Positions 22,743-31,434 of a stretch of DNA of 32,425 nucleotides are shown piece after piece. Every line of letters begins with the position of its first letter. The first letter of the stretch is position 1. Both the position numbers and the translations under genes were made by a program. The notes below the pieces were generated by a model. That model made no database searches. It worked only from the letters and a program-made list of their open reading frames with translations, and was not told the DNA's origin. The DNA comes from Haloarchaeobius iranensis (GTDB taxonomy: Archaea > Halobacteriota > Halobacteria > Halobacteriales > Natrialbaceae). Location: the NCBI RefSeq assembly GCF_900103505.1, contig NZ_FNIA01000029.1:1-32425 (forward strand), given 5' to 3'.

Positions 22743-23225
22743 ATGACCCACGACGTTCCAATCCGGGTCGACCACGTCGGCATCGCCGTCGAATCCGTGG
22801 CCGACGCCGAACCCGTACTGCTCGCGCTCGGCTGCGAGAAGATGAACGACGAGACCGTCGAGGACCGCTTCAGGTGGGTGTACTACCGTCTCGGCGACGC
22901 CTCCCGGGTCGAGCTCATCGAACCAATCGAGGACGACAGCTTCCTCACGGGATTCCTCGCGGAGAACGGGCCCGGCCTGCACCACGTTACGCTGGAGGTC
23001 GCGGACCTGGACACCGTCGCGGACTCCCTCGAAGCCGAGGGGATCCGCGTCGTCGACCGCGCCGAGTTCGACACCTGGACCGAGGCGTTCGTCTCGCCCG
23101 GGAACCCCACGGGGACGCTGTTCCAGCTGATGGAGTACCACGAGGACTACCCCGAGGGACGCGACCCGCCCGAGGAGCTGTTCGTCAACGGCGGGCGCGT
23201 CGAGGAGGTGGCCGCCCATGAGTGA
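22743..23225 (+). CDS. VOC family protein, methylmalonyl-CoA epimerase-like
   Basis: A 160-residue vicinal-oxygen-chelate protein with two beta-alpha-beta-beta-beta repeats. Metal ligands are suggested by His11 (RVDHVGIAV), the His pair in GPGLHHVTLEVADL and Glu in FQLMEYHED. The pattern matches methylmalonyl-CoA epimerase, which interconverts methylmalonyl-CoA epimers in propionate and branched-chain catabolism, but the true epimerase gene in haloarchaea usually neighbours a mutase, which is absent here. A glyoxalase or dioxygenase-like role is possible. It overlaps the following thioesterase gene by eight bases, so both are probably made together and act on related acyl-CoA compounds. Confidence 0.8.
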   Translation: MTHDVPIRVDHVGIAVESVADAEPVLLALGCEKMNDETVEDRFRWVYYRLGDASRVELIEPIEDDSFLTGFLAENGPGLHHVTLEVADLDTVADSLEAEGIRVVDRAEFDTWTEAFVSPGNPTGTLFQLMEYHEDYPEGRDPPEELFVNGGRVEEVAAHE

Positions 23226-23658
23226 CGACGGGGGTCGCGGTGACGGCGTCGACGGGGACGAGGAGCCGGTCCCCGAAGCGGTTCGCGAGCGCATCGCCTC
23301 CGACCCGTTCTGCGAGAACCTCGGCATCGAACTCGTGGACCTCGGCCCGGGGACGGCCACGCTCGAACTGACCATCACCGAGGAGATGCTCAACTTCCAC
23401 GGGACGCCACACGGCGGGGCAGTGTACTCCCTCGCGGACGCTGCCTTCGCCGCCGCCTCGAACTCGCACGGGACGACCGCCGTCGCGCTGGAGACCAACA
23501 TGAGCTACCTCGACGCCGTCGAGGTCGGCGACACGCTCCGCGCCGAGGCCCGAGAGACCCACATGGCGGGGCGGACCGCGGAGTACCAGATCCCCGTCAC
23601 GGACGACGGGGAACGGGTCGCGACGTTCCGGGGACGCGTCTACCGCTTCGTCGACTGA
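23218..23658 (+). CDS. PaaI family hotdog thioesterase
   Basis: A 146-residue hotdog-fold thioesterase. The core GTPHGGAVYSLADAAFAAAS matches the PaaI signature HGG...LADxAFA, including the catalytic Asp. Family members hydrolyse hydroxyphenylacetyl-CoA and related aromatic acyl-CoA, releasing CoA from dead-end products of phenylacetate breakdown. Its ATG overlaps the VOC gene by eight bases. A PaaK-type phenylacetate-CoA ligase lies 1.4 kb further on the opposite strand, which supports an aromatic-acid setting, although the two are not in one operon. Confidence 0.88.
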   Translation: MSDDGGRGDGVDGDEEPVPEAVRERIASDPFCENLGIELVDLGPGTATLELTITEEMLNFHGTPHGGAVYSLADAAFAAASNSHGTTAVALETNMSYLDAVEVGDTLRAEARETHMAGRTAEYQIPVTDDGERVATFRGRVYRFVD

Positions 23659-23689
23659 CGGGTAATTTGCAGTAGTTCGTTTGCCATGA

Positions 23690-23695
23690 TTTATG
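23690..23695 (+). promoter_or_regulatory. TATA box for membrane protein gene
   Basis: TTTATG lies 25-30 bases upstream of the ATG at 23720 and predicts a leaderless transcript separate from the preceding thioesterase gene. Confidence 0.55.
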
Positions 23696-23719
23696 TAGCG
23701 GCACACAACATTCCACAGT

Positions 23720-24568
23720 ATGGGGGTAGAAATCAATCGAGTCCTCGAGGGGACGGTCCAGCGATTGCTGTCGCCGACCGGGCTCTTCGTGTTCCTCGGC
23801 TTCGCCGCCTTCCGTCTGTTCGAGATGGTGATGTACGAGACGGCGTGGGGTGCCGCGATCGAGTGGATCATCGACAACCACGGTGGACAGATCGCCCGAC
23901 AGTACCTCGGCTACGAGGTGAGCGACTCGCAGGTGACCGTCGAGCGGCTGCACATGGAACTACTCCAGCACGGCTACCCGGAGGCCGCCGCGTTCCTCCA
24001 GCAGGCCACCAGCACCGGTCTCGACCTCTCGCTCCCGGTCGTGCTCGCGTTCCTCGTGGCGTTCCCGTTCGTCGCCGAGATGCTGCACGTCCTCGGCGTC
24101 CGCGCCATCGCGGCCGCCGACCCGGACACCGACGGCATCCCGACCGGTGAGCTACTCGCCGGCCTGCCGGTCGTCTACCTGCGCTCGCTCGTCGCGAACT
24201 TCGTCGCCTGGCTGTGCATCGCGCTCGGACTCGTCCTCGGGAGCGTCCTCCTGTTCGTCCCGGGGCTCCTGCTCGCGATGGCGTTCCTGTTCGTCCGCCA
24301 GCGCATCGTCCTCGACGGCGACGGCATCGTCGCGGCGCTCTCGAACAGCTACGGACTGTTCCGCGAGCAGTTCGCGACGGTCCTCGTCGTGTTCGGCATC
24401 ACGCTGTTTCTCGGGGTCTTCTCGACCTGGGGCATCGCCCTCGGGTCCGGCTTCTTCGTGCCGATGCCCGGCTGGCTCTACAAGCTGTTCACCACGGGGG
24501 TCATCGTGTTCAACATGGCGCTCATCACGAGCGCGTACCTGCAGCTCCAGCGGCCGTCGGCCGTCTGA
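23720..24568 (+). CDS. Polytopic membrane protein of haloarchaeal type
   Basis: A 282-residue membrane protein with about five to six helices, including the pair LSLPVVLAFLVAFPFVAEML and the loop-helix LLAMAFLFVRQRIVLDGDG followed by IVAALSNSYGLFREQF. That last segment is typical of a large haloarchaeal family resembling the membrane domain of glycerophosphodiester phosphodiesterases, in which an amphipathic helix carries a NS.xL.R motif. No catalytic domain is attached. The role is unknown to me. It is preceded by its own TATA box and ends 23 bases before the convergent RidA gene. Confidence 0.72.
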   Translation: MGVEINRVLEGTVQRLLSPTGLFVFLGFAAFRLFEMVMYETAWGAAIEWIIDNHGGQIARQYLGYEVSDSQVTVERLHMELLQHGYPEAAAFLQQATSTGLDLSLPVVLAFLVAFPFVAEMLHVLGVRAIAAADPDTDGIPTGELLAGLPVVYLRSLVANFVAWLCIALGLVLGSVLLFVPGLLLAMAFLFVRQRIVLDGDGIVAALSNSYGLFREQFATVLVVFGITLFLGVFSTWGIALGSGFFVPMPGWLYKLFTTGVIVFNMALITSAYLQLQRPSAV

Positions 24569-24591
24569 GACCGGGCCACGGCCCGGTGCGG

Positions 24592-24981
24592 TCACTCCGC
24601 GACGACGGCTTCCGCCTCGACCTCGACCAGCATCGCGTCGTCGACGAAGCCAGCGACCTCGACCATCGTCGCTGCCGGTTTCACGTCCGCGAAGAACTCC
24701 CCGTGGGCGCGGCCGACCTCGGCCCAGTCGTCGGCGTCGGCGACGAACATCCGCGTCCGCACCACGTCCGCAAGCGAGGCGTCCGCCTCCGCGAGCGCCG
24801 ACTCGACGTTCCGGAACGCCTGCATCGCCTGGGCGTGCGGGTCGCCGTCGCCGATGACCGTCCCGTCGTCGTCCGTCGCGGTCGTGCCGGAGACGACGAC
24901 CCGGTCGCCGACCCGGACCGCCCGCGAGTAGCCGACCGTCGATTCCCACTCGGTGCCGGAGGAGACGTGCGTGCGTCGCAT
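24592..24981 (-). CDS. RidA family (YjgF/YER057c) enamine/imine deaminase
   Basis: A 129-residue protein of the RidA family, which hydrolyses reactive enamine and imine intermediates of amino-acid metabolism. Family marks are the central Arg in VVRTRMFVAD, the GTTATDDDG loop and the ending MLVEVEAEAV. It should work as a cytoplasmic trimer. The ATG at 24981 fits the family; a nine-residue extension upstream is not needed. It is 119 bases downstream of the PaaK-type ligase gene on the same strand and could be read through from that cluster. Confidence 0.88.
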   Translation of the reverse strand: MRRTHVSSGTEWESTVGYSRAVRVGDRVVVSGTTATDDDGTVIGDGDPHAQAMQAFRNVESALAEADASLADVVRTRMFVADADDWAEVGRAHGEFFADVKPAATMVEVAGFVDDAMLVEVEAEAVVAE

Positions 24982-25100
24982 GCCTCTCTCGAGGGGCGAC
25001 GACGGCAAGAAAGTACGTGCAGCGTGCGGTTCGAAAGCGGTGCACTCCGGCTATCTCCCGCGACACCCCAGGAGCGGCACGACCGGTGGCGGGGAGCGGT

Positions 25101-26393
25101 TCACTCCTCCCGGTGGTCGAAGACGCGCTTGACCTTCCCGACTTCGGTGCGCTCGATGACACCGGGGCCGACGACCTCGATCTCGTCGGGCTTCACGTCG
25201 AGGACTTCGTTCAGCTTGCCCTCGATGTCGCGCTCGAGTTCCTCGTGGCTGCCCTCGTAGGACTCGTCGTGCTCGACGGTGAGCTCCATCGTGTCGAGGT
25301 TGCCCTCGCGGTAGAGGTCGATGCGGTAGTACGGCGCGACGTCGGCCATGTCGACCATTACCTCCTCGATCTGGCTCGGGTAGACGTTGACGCCACGGAT
25401 GATGAGGAGGTCGTCCGCCCGCCCGGTGATGTTGTCCATCCGGACGATGGTGCGGCCGCACTCGCACTCCTCGTAGTTCAGGCGCGTCATGTCGCCGGTC
25501 CGGTACCGGATCATCGGGAAGGCCTCCTTCGTGAGCGACGTGATGACGAGCTCACCCTCCTCGCCCTCGTCGAGCACCTCGCCGGTCTGCGGGTCGACGA
25601 TCTCCGGGTAGAAGTGGTCCTCCCAGAGGTGCAGGCCGTCCTGTGCCTCCTCGCACTCGATGGAGACGCCCGGACCGATGATCTCGGAGAGGCCGTACAC
25701 GTCGACCGCGGTCACGCCCAGTGCCTCCTCGATCTCCTCGCGCATCGGGTCGGTGAACGGCTCGGCCCCGATGACGACGCGTTCGAGCGGGAAGTCCCTG
25801 ATGTCGAGACCGCGCTCCTCGGCTGTCTCCGCGAGGTAGAGGCAGTACGACGGCGTACACGAGAGCACGTCGGAGCCCATGTCCTGGAGCATGTCGAGCT
25901 GGCGGGACGTGTTGCCGCCGCCGGTCGGGATGACGCAGGCGCCGAGCTCCTCGACGCCGTCGTGGAAGCCGAGGCCACCCGTGAACAGCCCGTAGCCGTA
26001 GGAGTTCTGGACCACGTCGCCCTCGCGGACGCCGGCGGCGTACAGCGACCGCGCCATGACCTCGTGCCAGACCCCGAGGTCGTCCTCGGTGTAGGCGACG
26101 ATCTTCGGCTTGCCCGTCGTCCCGGAGGACGCGTGGACGCGGCGGAGTTCGCTGTGGTCGACGGCGAACAGGCCGTCCGGGTAGTTGTCGCGGATGTCCT
26201 CCTTCGTGGTGAACGGGAGCTTCGAGAGGTCGTCGACGCTCTCGATGTCGTCGGGCTCGATGCCCGCCTCGTCGAAGGCCTCCCGGTACCAGGGCACGTT
26301 CTCGTACACGTGCTCGACGGTGTCATGGAGGCGTTCGTTCTGCAGTTCGGTCATTTCGTCGCGTGACGCGGTTTCGATGTCGTTGTATGTCAT
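25101..26393 (-). CDS. paaK: Phenylacetate-CoA ligase (PaaK-type adenylate-forming enzyme)
   Basis: A 430-residue AMP-forming acyl-CoA ligase of the PaaK group, which activates phenylacetate or a related aromatic acid to the CoA ester. The P-loop is HASSGTTGKPKIVAYT (87-102). VDVYGLSEIIGPGVSIEC is the adenine-binding A5 region, followed by MIRYRTGDM. The C-terminal domain carries DDLLIIRGVNVYPSQIEEVM, and the NVPWYREAFDEAGI N-terminus is diagnostic of the group. Length is normal. The ATG at 26393 is chosen; longer frames run back into the LivF gene antiparallel to its coding sense. A CEECxCG-like pair (YEECECGRT) is present, as in many members. It follows the LivF gene by 61 bases. Confidence 0.9.
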   Translation of the reverse strand: MTYNDIETASRDEMTELQNERLHDTVEHVYENVPWYREAFDEAGIEPDDIESVDDLSKLPFTTKEDIRDNYPDGLFAVDHSELRRVHASSGTTGKPKIVAYTEDDLGVWHEVMARSLYAAGVREGDVVQNSYGYGLFTGGLGFHDGVEELGACVIPTGGGNTSRQLDMLQDMGSDVLSCTPSYCLYLAETAEERGLDIRDFPLERVVIGAEPFTDPMREEIEEALGVTAVDVYGLSEIIGPGVSIECEEAQDGLHLWEDHFYPEIVDPQTGEVLDEGEEGELVITSLTKEAFPMIRYRTGDMTRLNYEECECGRTIVRMDNITGRADDLLIIRGVNVYPSQIEEVMVDMADVAPYYRIDLYREGNLDTMELTVEHDESYEGSHEELERDIEGKLNEVLDVKPDEIEVVGPGVIERTEVGKVKRVFDHREE

Positions 26394-26454
26394 GTGTGGT
26401 GACTCCGTGTACCGAGTTGTTTCTCGTGCGATACCGTAACGATTTGCGAGGGCG

Positions 26455-27174
26455 TCACATGCTGATGCCGAGATGCCTGTCGCGGACGTCCTCGTCGGCG
26501 TCCAGCTCCTCCGGCGTGCCCTCGTAGACGATGCTCCCCTTGTCGAGGATGTAGACCCGGTCCGCCAGCGCGGAGGCGACGGCCACGTTCTGCTCGACGA
26601 GCAGGACCGTGATGCCCTCCTCGTTGAGCTCGCGAACGAGGTCGGCGACGCGCTCGACGATGATGGGCGCGAGCCCCTCCGTCGGCTCGTCCAGCAGGAG
26701 CAGGTCCGCCCCGGCGACGAGCGCCCGCGCGATGGCGAGCATCTGCTGTTCGCCGCCCGAGAGGTCGGTCCCCCGACTGTCCTTGCGCTCGCGGAGGTTC
26801 TCGAAGGCGTCGAGCTCCCAGATGTCCTCGACGCTCCGACGGTGGGCGGTGTCCGCACCGCCGAACCGGCCCATCTTCAGGTTCTCGGTCACCGTGAGGC
26901 CGGGGAAGACGCGGCGCTCCTCGGGGACGAAGCCGATGCCGTCCCGCGCGACCGTCTCCGAGGACGAGCCGGTTATCTCCTCGCCGCGGAACCGGATCTC
27001 GCCGCCGGTCGGCTCGACCACGCCGACGATGCTCCGGAGCGTCGTCGTCTTGCCGACGCCGTTGCGGCCGACGAGCGTGACGACCTCGCCCTCCTCGACG
27101 TCCATCGTGACGCCGGAGAGCACCTCCGTCTCGCCGTAGCCGGCGTGGACGTCGGCCAGTTCGAGCAGGCTCAC
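26455..27174 (-). CDS. livF: Branched-chain-type ABC transporter ATPase LivF
   Basis: A 239-residue ATPase of the hydrophobic/branched-chain amino-acid uptake family. Walker A is GRNGVGKTT (36-44); the signature is DLSGGEQQMLAIARAL; Walker B is DLLLLDEPTEGLAP. The ending VYEGTPEELDADEDVRDRHL is typical of LivF rather than LivG. Its ATG overlaps the stop of the LivG gene (ATGA), so both ATPases are made in step. It is the last transporter gene before the CoA ligase. Confidence 0.92.
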   Translation of the reverse strand: MSLLELADVHAGYGETEVLSGVTMDVEEGEVVTLVGRNGVGKTTTLRSIVGVVEPTGGEIRFRGEEITGSSSETVARDGIGFVPEERRVFPGLTVTENLKMGRFGGADTAHRRSVEDIWELDAFENLRERKDSRGTDLSGGEQQMLAIARALVAGADLLLLDEPTEGLAPIIVERVADLVRELNEEGITVLLVEQNVAVASALADRVYILDKGSIVYEGTPEELDADEDVRDRHLGISM

Positions 27175-27968
27175 AGCACACCACCGCCGAGGTAGGCCTG
27201 CTGGACCTGTTCGTTCTCGGCGACGGCCGCCGGCGGCCCGGTCGCCAGCTCCTCCCCGCGGTTCAGCACCGTGATGCGGTCGGACGCGTTCATGACGAGT
27301 TCGATGTCGTGTTCGATGAGCAGCACCGTGCGGTCGCCGAGCACGTCGCCGATGAGCTCCATCGTCGCGCGGGTCTCCTCGGCGCTCATGCCGGCCGTCG
27401 GTTCGTCGAGCATGACGAGCTGTGGGTCGGTCGCGAGCACGAGGCCGATCTCGAGCCGGCGGCGGTCGCCGTAGGCAAGGGTGCTGGCCTGCTCGTGTCC
27501 GCGCCCGTCGAGCCCGATACGTGCGAGCACGTCGTCGGTCCGGTCGTTCAGGTCCCCGAAGGAGTCCTTGTGACGGAACGCGTTCTCAAACGGTGAACGC
27601 TCCCGGATTGCGGCCTGTGCGGCGAGCCTGACGTTCTCGCGCACGGTGAGCCCGCCGAAGACGTTCGTGATCTGGAACGACCGGCCGATGCCCCGGTGCA
27701 CGCGCTGATGCGGGCGCAGCTGCGAGACGTCCTCGCCCTCGAAGACGACCGACCCCTCGCTCGGCAGCAACGCACCCGAGATGAGGTTGAACAGGGTGGT
27801 CTTCCCGGCACCGTTCGGCCCGATGATGCTCCGGAACTCGCCCTGTCCGACCTCGATGTCGAGGTCGTCGACGGCGACGAGTTCGCCGAAGCGACGGGTG
27901 AGGCCCTTCGTCTCGAGCACCGGCTCGCCGCCGCCGAACGTCGCCGTCGTGTCGTCTGCCGTCGCCAT
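27171..27968 (-). CDS. livG: Branched-chain-type ABC transporter ATPase LivG
   Basis: A 265-residue ATPase. Walker A GPNGAGKTT (50-58), the long helical insert typical of LivG (FGGLTVRENVRLAAQAA and onward), a degenerate signature, LAYGDRRRLEIGLVLA, and Walker B LVMLDEPTAGMS are present. The LAYG variant of the signature is normal for LivG. Its ATG overlaps the permease stop by one base (TGATG), and its stop overlaps the LivF start by four bases. Confidence 0.92.
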   Translation of the reverse strand: MATADDTTATFGGGEPVLETKGLTRRFGELVAVDDLDIEVGQGEFRSIIGPNGAGKTTLFNLISGALLPSEGSVVFEGEDVSQLRPHQRVHRGIGRSFQITNVFGGLTVRENVRLAAQAAIRERSPFENAFRHKDSFGDLNDRTDDVLARIGLDGRGHEQASTLAYGDRRRLEIGLVLATDPQLVMLDEPTAGMSAEETRATMELIGDVLGDRTVLLIEHDIELVMNASDRITVLNRGEELATGPPAAVAENEQVQQAYLGGGVL

Positions 27969-29992
27969 CAGTCGGACACCTCCGCGGGTTCACCCTCGGG
28001 CGGTGCCTCCGACGACGAGTCCATCCGCTGTTTGACCAGCGACGGGATGGAGACGATGCCGCGCGGGACGAAGATGACGAACAGGACGAACACGATGCCG
28101 AGGACGCCCTGCCACTGGTCGATGCCGTTGCTGAGCAGCAGCTCCTCAAGCGACAGGTAGCCGGCAGCCCCGATCATCGGGCCGTACAGGGTCCCCATGC
28201 CGCCGAGCAGGGTCATGACGATGACCTCGCCCGAGAGCAGCCAGTCGAGGAACCCCGGCGAGGCGCGCCCGAGGTTCTGCGTGGCACGCAGCCCCCCGGC
28301 GAGGCCGGCCAGCGCACCGCTGACGACGAACGCACGCCGCTTGTACATCGTCGTGTCGTAGCCGAGGAACGACGCGCGCTGTTCGGACTCGCGGATGGCC
28401 TGCAGCACGCTCCCGAACGGGGCGTCGATGAGCCGCCGGGAGACGAGGTAGGAGCCGACGACCAGCGCGAGGATGACGTAGTAGTACAGGTGGATCTCCC
28501 CGAGCAGTGAGACGTCCCCGAACTCTGGGCCGCCGGTCAAACCGTATGTTATCGCGTCGGCCCCGATGCCGTTGTCGCCGTTCGTCAGCGGCGGAATCGT
28601 CGGGAGTCCGAGCGAGTCCAGCGTCGGGTTGATCTGTGCGCGCAGGCCGGGCATCTTCAGCGCGAGGCTGGCGAACAGCTCCGCGAACGCCAGCGTGATC
28701 ATCGAGAAGTAGACGCCGGACACCCGGATGGAGAGGTAGCCGACGACCCAGGCGATGAGCGCCGCGACGAGGATGCCCGCCACCAGCGCCAGCCAGATGG
28801 ACGGCAGCAGGTACACCGCGAACAGCACCGTGGCGTACGCACCGAGCCCGTAGAACAGCACGTGGCCCAGCGAGACGAGTCCGGTGTACCCCATCACGAG
28901 GTCCAGGCTCAGCGCGAACAGCCCCCAGATGAGGATGTCCACGACGATGGTGTTCACGACGTAGCTGTTGTAGAGGACCCCGATTCCGAGCGGGGCGATG
29001 GCGAGCACGGCCACCATCCCCCCGCCGAGCAACCGGCGTCGTCTCGTGGAGAGGACACCGCTCCCGGCGGCGGTGAGCAGCTCACCCCCTTCACCGGGGT
29101 CGTGCCACTCGGGGCTACCGAACAGGCCCTGCGGGCGGATCAGCAGGACCCCGATCATCAGCAGGAAGACGACGAGTCCCTCGAGGAACGGGACCTGCCA
29201 CCGAACGAACGACTGGACGACCCCGACGAGCAGCCCGCCGGCGACCGCACCGCGGAAGCTCCCCAGGCCGCCGAGCACGACGACGATGAACGCCGGGATG
29301 ATGACCGAGCCGCCCATCCCGGGGCCGACCGACTGCCGGCCGGCGAAGACGACGCCCCCGACGGCGGCCAGGAACGCACCGAACGCGAAGACGAGCGTGT
29401 AGTACCGGTCGATGTCGATGCCGAGGTGACGGACCATGTCGCGGTCCATCGACCCGGCACGGACGACCAGCCCGAAGCGGGTCCGTTCGAGCACCAGCCA
29501 CGCGCCGGCGGCCACCACGGCTCCCATCACGATGACGAAGTAGCTGTACAGCGTCTTCTGGAAGCCGAGTATCGTAATCGTCCCCGAGAGGACCCCGGTG
29601 TCGAGCGGCCTGAACGGCTGTGTGCCCCAGATGAGTTCGATGGCGTCGACGAAGATGAGCACCAGTCCGAACGTCAGCAGGATGTGGTACAGCGGGTCCC
29701 TGCCGTAGAGGGGGCGGATCGTCAACCGCTCCATCGCGCCGCCGATGATTGCGACTGCGAGCGGTGCGACGAGCAACGCGACCCAGAAGTTCCCGATCCC
29801 CGCGGTCGTGATGGCGACGGCGAAGTACGCACCAAGTGCCAGCAGCTCCCCGTGGGCGAAGTTGATGACGTCCATCACGCCGAAGATGATGGACAGCCCT
29901 GCCGCGAGGAGGACGTACACCATCCCGACCGTGAGCCCGTTGATGAACTGGTCGAGCGTCTCCCCGGCCGTGACCAAGGGCAGCTCTAACAT
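27968..29992 (-). CDS. Fused LivH-LivM permease of branched-chain-type ABC transporter
   Basis: One 674-residue frame carries both permease subunits that are normally separate. Residues 1 to about 295 are LivH (VINFAHGELLALGAYF at 42-57, GGLGSFRGAVAGGLLVG at 241-257, ending LLIRPQGLFG). A charged linker with RRRR at 317-320 follows. Residues from about 325 on are LivM (DLVMGYTGLVSLGHVLFYGL near 364-383, GMGTLYGPMIGAAGY later). About 16 membrane helices are expected. No stop or start signal separates the halves. It starts one base after the LivK stop. Confidence 0.9.
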   Translation of the reverse strand: MLELPLVTAGETLDQFINGLTVGMVYVLLAAGLSIIFGVMDVINFAHGELLALGAYFAVAITTAGIGNFWVALLVAPLAVAIIGGAMERLTIRPLYGRDPLYHILLTFGLVLIFVDAIELIWGTQPFRPLDTGVLSGTITILGFQKTLYSYFVIVMGAVVAAGAWLVLERTRFGLVVRAGSMDRDMVRHLGIDIDRYYTLVFAFGAFLAAVGGVVFAGRQSVGPGMGGSVIIPAFIVVVLGGLGSFRGAVAGGLLVGVVQSFVRWQVPFLEGLVVFLLMIGVLLIRPQGLFGSPEWHDPGEGGELLTAAGSGVLSTRRRRLLGGGMVAVLAIAPLGIGVLYNSYVVNTIVVDILIWGLFALSLDLVMGYTGLVSLGHVLFYGLGAYATVLFAVYLLPSIWLALVAGILVAALIAWVVGYLSIRVSGVYFSMITLAFAELFASLALKMPGLRAQINPTLDSLGLPTIPPLTNGDNGIGADAITYGLTGGPEFGDVSLLGEIHLYYYVILALVVGSYLVSRRLIDAPFGSVLQAIRESEQRASFLGYDTTMYKRRAFVVSGALAGLAGGLRATQNLGRASPGFLDWLLSGEVIVMTLLGGMGTLYGPMIGAAGYLSLEELLLSNGIDQWQGVLGIVFVLFVIFVPRGIVSIPSLVKQRMDSSSEAPPEGEPAEVSD

Positions 29993-29993
29993 C

Positions 29994-31277
29994 TTAGAGT
30001 GAGCACTCGGTCTCCTCGCACGGGATCATCGCGTCGGGGCCCTCGACCTTCTTGAGGAGCTCGACGTCGGCGACCTCGCCGGAGGACGGTTCGACGCAGC
30101 GGCCCATCCACGTGGGGTTGAGCGCCTGGTGGTCACAGGCCCGGAACTGATTGTTGCCGAGGATGGAGTCCATCTCCAGCCCCGCCAGCGCGTCGATGAC
30201 GTCGTCGACGTTGGTCGAGCCGGCCTCCTTGATGCCCTCGGCGGTCATCATGATGGACTGGTAGCCGACGCGGGCGAAGTTGTCCGGCGGGCCGCTGGTC
30301 TCGTCCATGTTCATGTACGCCTCCCGGAACGTGTTGTTCAGCGGGTTGTCGAGGGTCGAGACGTAGCGGACACCGCCGTAGAGCCCGTACGCGGCCGACC
30401 CGAGCGCGCCCCGGACGACCTGGAACGTCATCGTCGGTGCCATGATGTCCTTGTCCTCGGTGAGGCCTGCCTCGACGGCCTGCGCGGTGAAGTTGATGAG
30501 GTCACCGCCGGTCATCCCGACGACCACCACTTCCGCGTCGGAGTTGTCGATCTGGCTGATGTACGTGTCGAAGTTCGAGGAGCCGAGTTCGGAGGCGGTG
30601 CTCCCGACGACGTTCAGGTCCGAGTTGGCCTGGCGCATCCGAGCCTCGACCCGGTTCCGGACCGAGGTACCGTACGCGTAGTCGGCGATGTGGAACCAGA
30701 CTTCCGTGCCGAGGTTGTTTACCGTGTACTCGGAGACGGCCTCGGCGATCTGGGCGGTGTTCGTCTCCGCGCGGAAGACGTACTCATTGCAGCCGCTGCC
30801 GGTGATGGGGACGGCCGCCGCACCCGGGTTGTAGATGACCTGCTCTTCGGCCGCGAACTCGTTCATCGCCAGCGCGACCGAGCTGGAGATACAGCCCATG
30901 ATGAAGTTCGCGCCGTCCTCCTGGACGAGCCGCTCGGCCGCCTGCACCGAGGCCGTGTCCTCGGTCTGGCCGTCCGCGTAGACGCCCTCGATCTCGAAGT
31001 CGAACTCGTCGTCCTCCTTGAGCGTCTCGATGGCGAGCTTCGCGCCGTTGCGCTGTCCGGGCGCGAGGCTGCTGTACGCCCCGGACATGGGACTGACGAC
31101 CCCGTAGGTGATCGTGTCCGAACCGCCGCCACCACCGCCGATGTTGCTCAGACAGCCCGCAAGTCCGAGTGCACCTGCCCCCGCTGTCGCCTGCAGGAAG
31201 GTACGCCGTGAGCCGAACCTGCTAGAACTCCCCTGGTCAGTCGTGCGCTGCTTGCGATTACTGGTACCCCGTGCCAT
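29994..31277 (-). CDS. LivK-type substrate-binding lipoprotein of ABC transporter
   Basis: A 427-residue periplasmic-binding-protein family member. It has a long Tat leader (SRRTFLQATAGAGALGLAGC, RR at 24-25, lipid Cys42), then a Gly/Ser linker and the two-lobed leucine-binding fold (TYGVVSPMSGAYSSLAPGQ, NGAKLAIETLKED, GANFIMGCISSSVALAMNEF). The C-terminal region (GNNQFRACDHQALNPTWMG) resembles binders in clusters for aromatic or short-chain acids and amides rather than the Leu-specific protein; that is inference. It lies first in the transporter cluster and one base before the fused permease gene. It captures substrate outside the cell. Confidence 0.9.
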   Translation of the reverse strand: MARGTSNRKQRTTDQGSSSRFGSRRTFLQATAGAGALGLAGCLSNIGGGGGGSDTITYGVVSPMSGAYSSLAPGQRNGAKLAIETLKEDDEFDFEIEGVYADGQTEDTASVQAAERLVQEDGANFIMGCISSSVALAMNEFAAEEQVIYNPGAAAVPITGSGCNEYVFRAETNTAQIAEAVSEYTVNNLGTEVWFHIADYAYGTSVRNRVEARMRQANSDLNVVGSTASELGSSNFDTYISQIDNSDAEVVVVGMTGGDLINFTAQAVEAGLTEDKDIMAPTMTFQVVRGALGSAAYGLYGGVRYVSTLDNPLNNTFREAYMNMDETSGPPDNFARVGYQSIMMTAEGIKEAGSTNVDDVIDALAGLEMDSILGNNQFRACDHQALNPTWMGRCVEPSSGEVADVELLKKVEGPDAMIPCEETECSL

Positions 31278-31330
31278 GCATGAACATTTATTAAATAGAG
31301 CCTAAATCAGTTCGCCCCCATATGTTCGGG

Positions 31331-31340
31331 GTATTTATGT
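31331..31340 (-). promoter_or_regulatory. Candidate TATA box for LivK operon
   Basis: ACATAAATAC on the minus strand lies 54-63 bases upstream of the LivK ATG, which would give a leader of about 30 bases. A second AT stretch (ATTTAATAAA, 31287-31296) is too close to the ATG for a standard start unless translation begins further in. Confidence 0.4.
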
Positions 31341-31434
31341 AGTGCGTGTTCGGCACCGGTCGCCCAATCACCGTTCCGTCTGTGAGAAACGCGAAAATAG
31401 TATGGTTAGTTGAACCTACATACAGATTCAATCC

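Noticed and set aside
22743-23658. VOC and thioesterase genes as a propionate pathway module
   Set aside because: No methylmalonyl-CoA mutase or propionyl-CoA carboxylase gene is present, so only the families are claimed.
28862-29989. Long open frame antisense to the LivHM permease
   Set aside because: It is composed of repeated Asp/Glu/Arg/His runs produced by reading hydrophobic codons backwards; there is no start signal or family motif.
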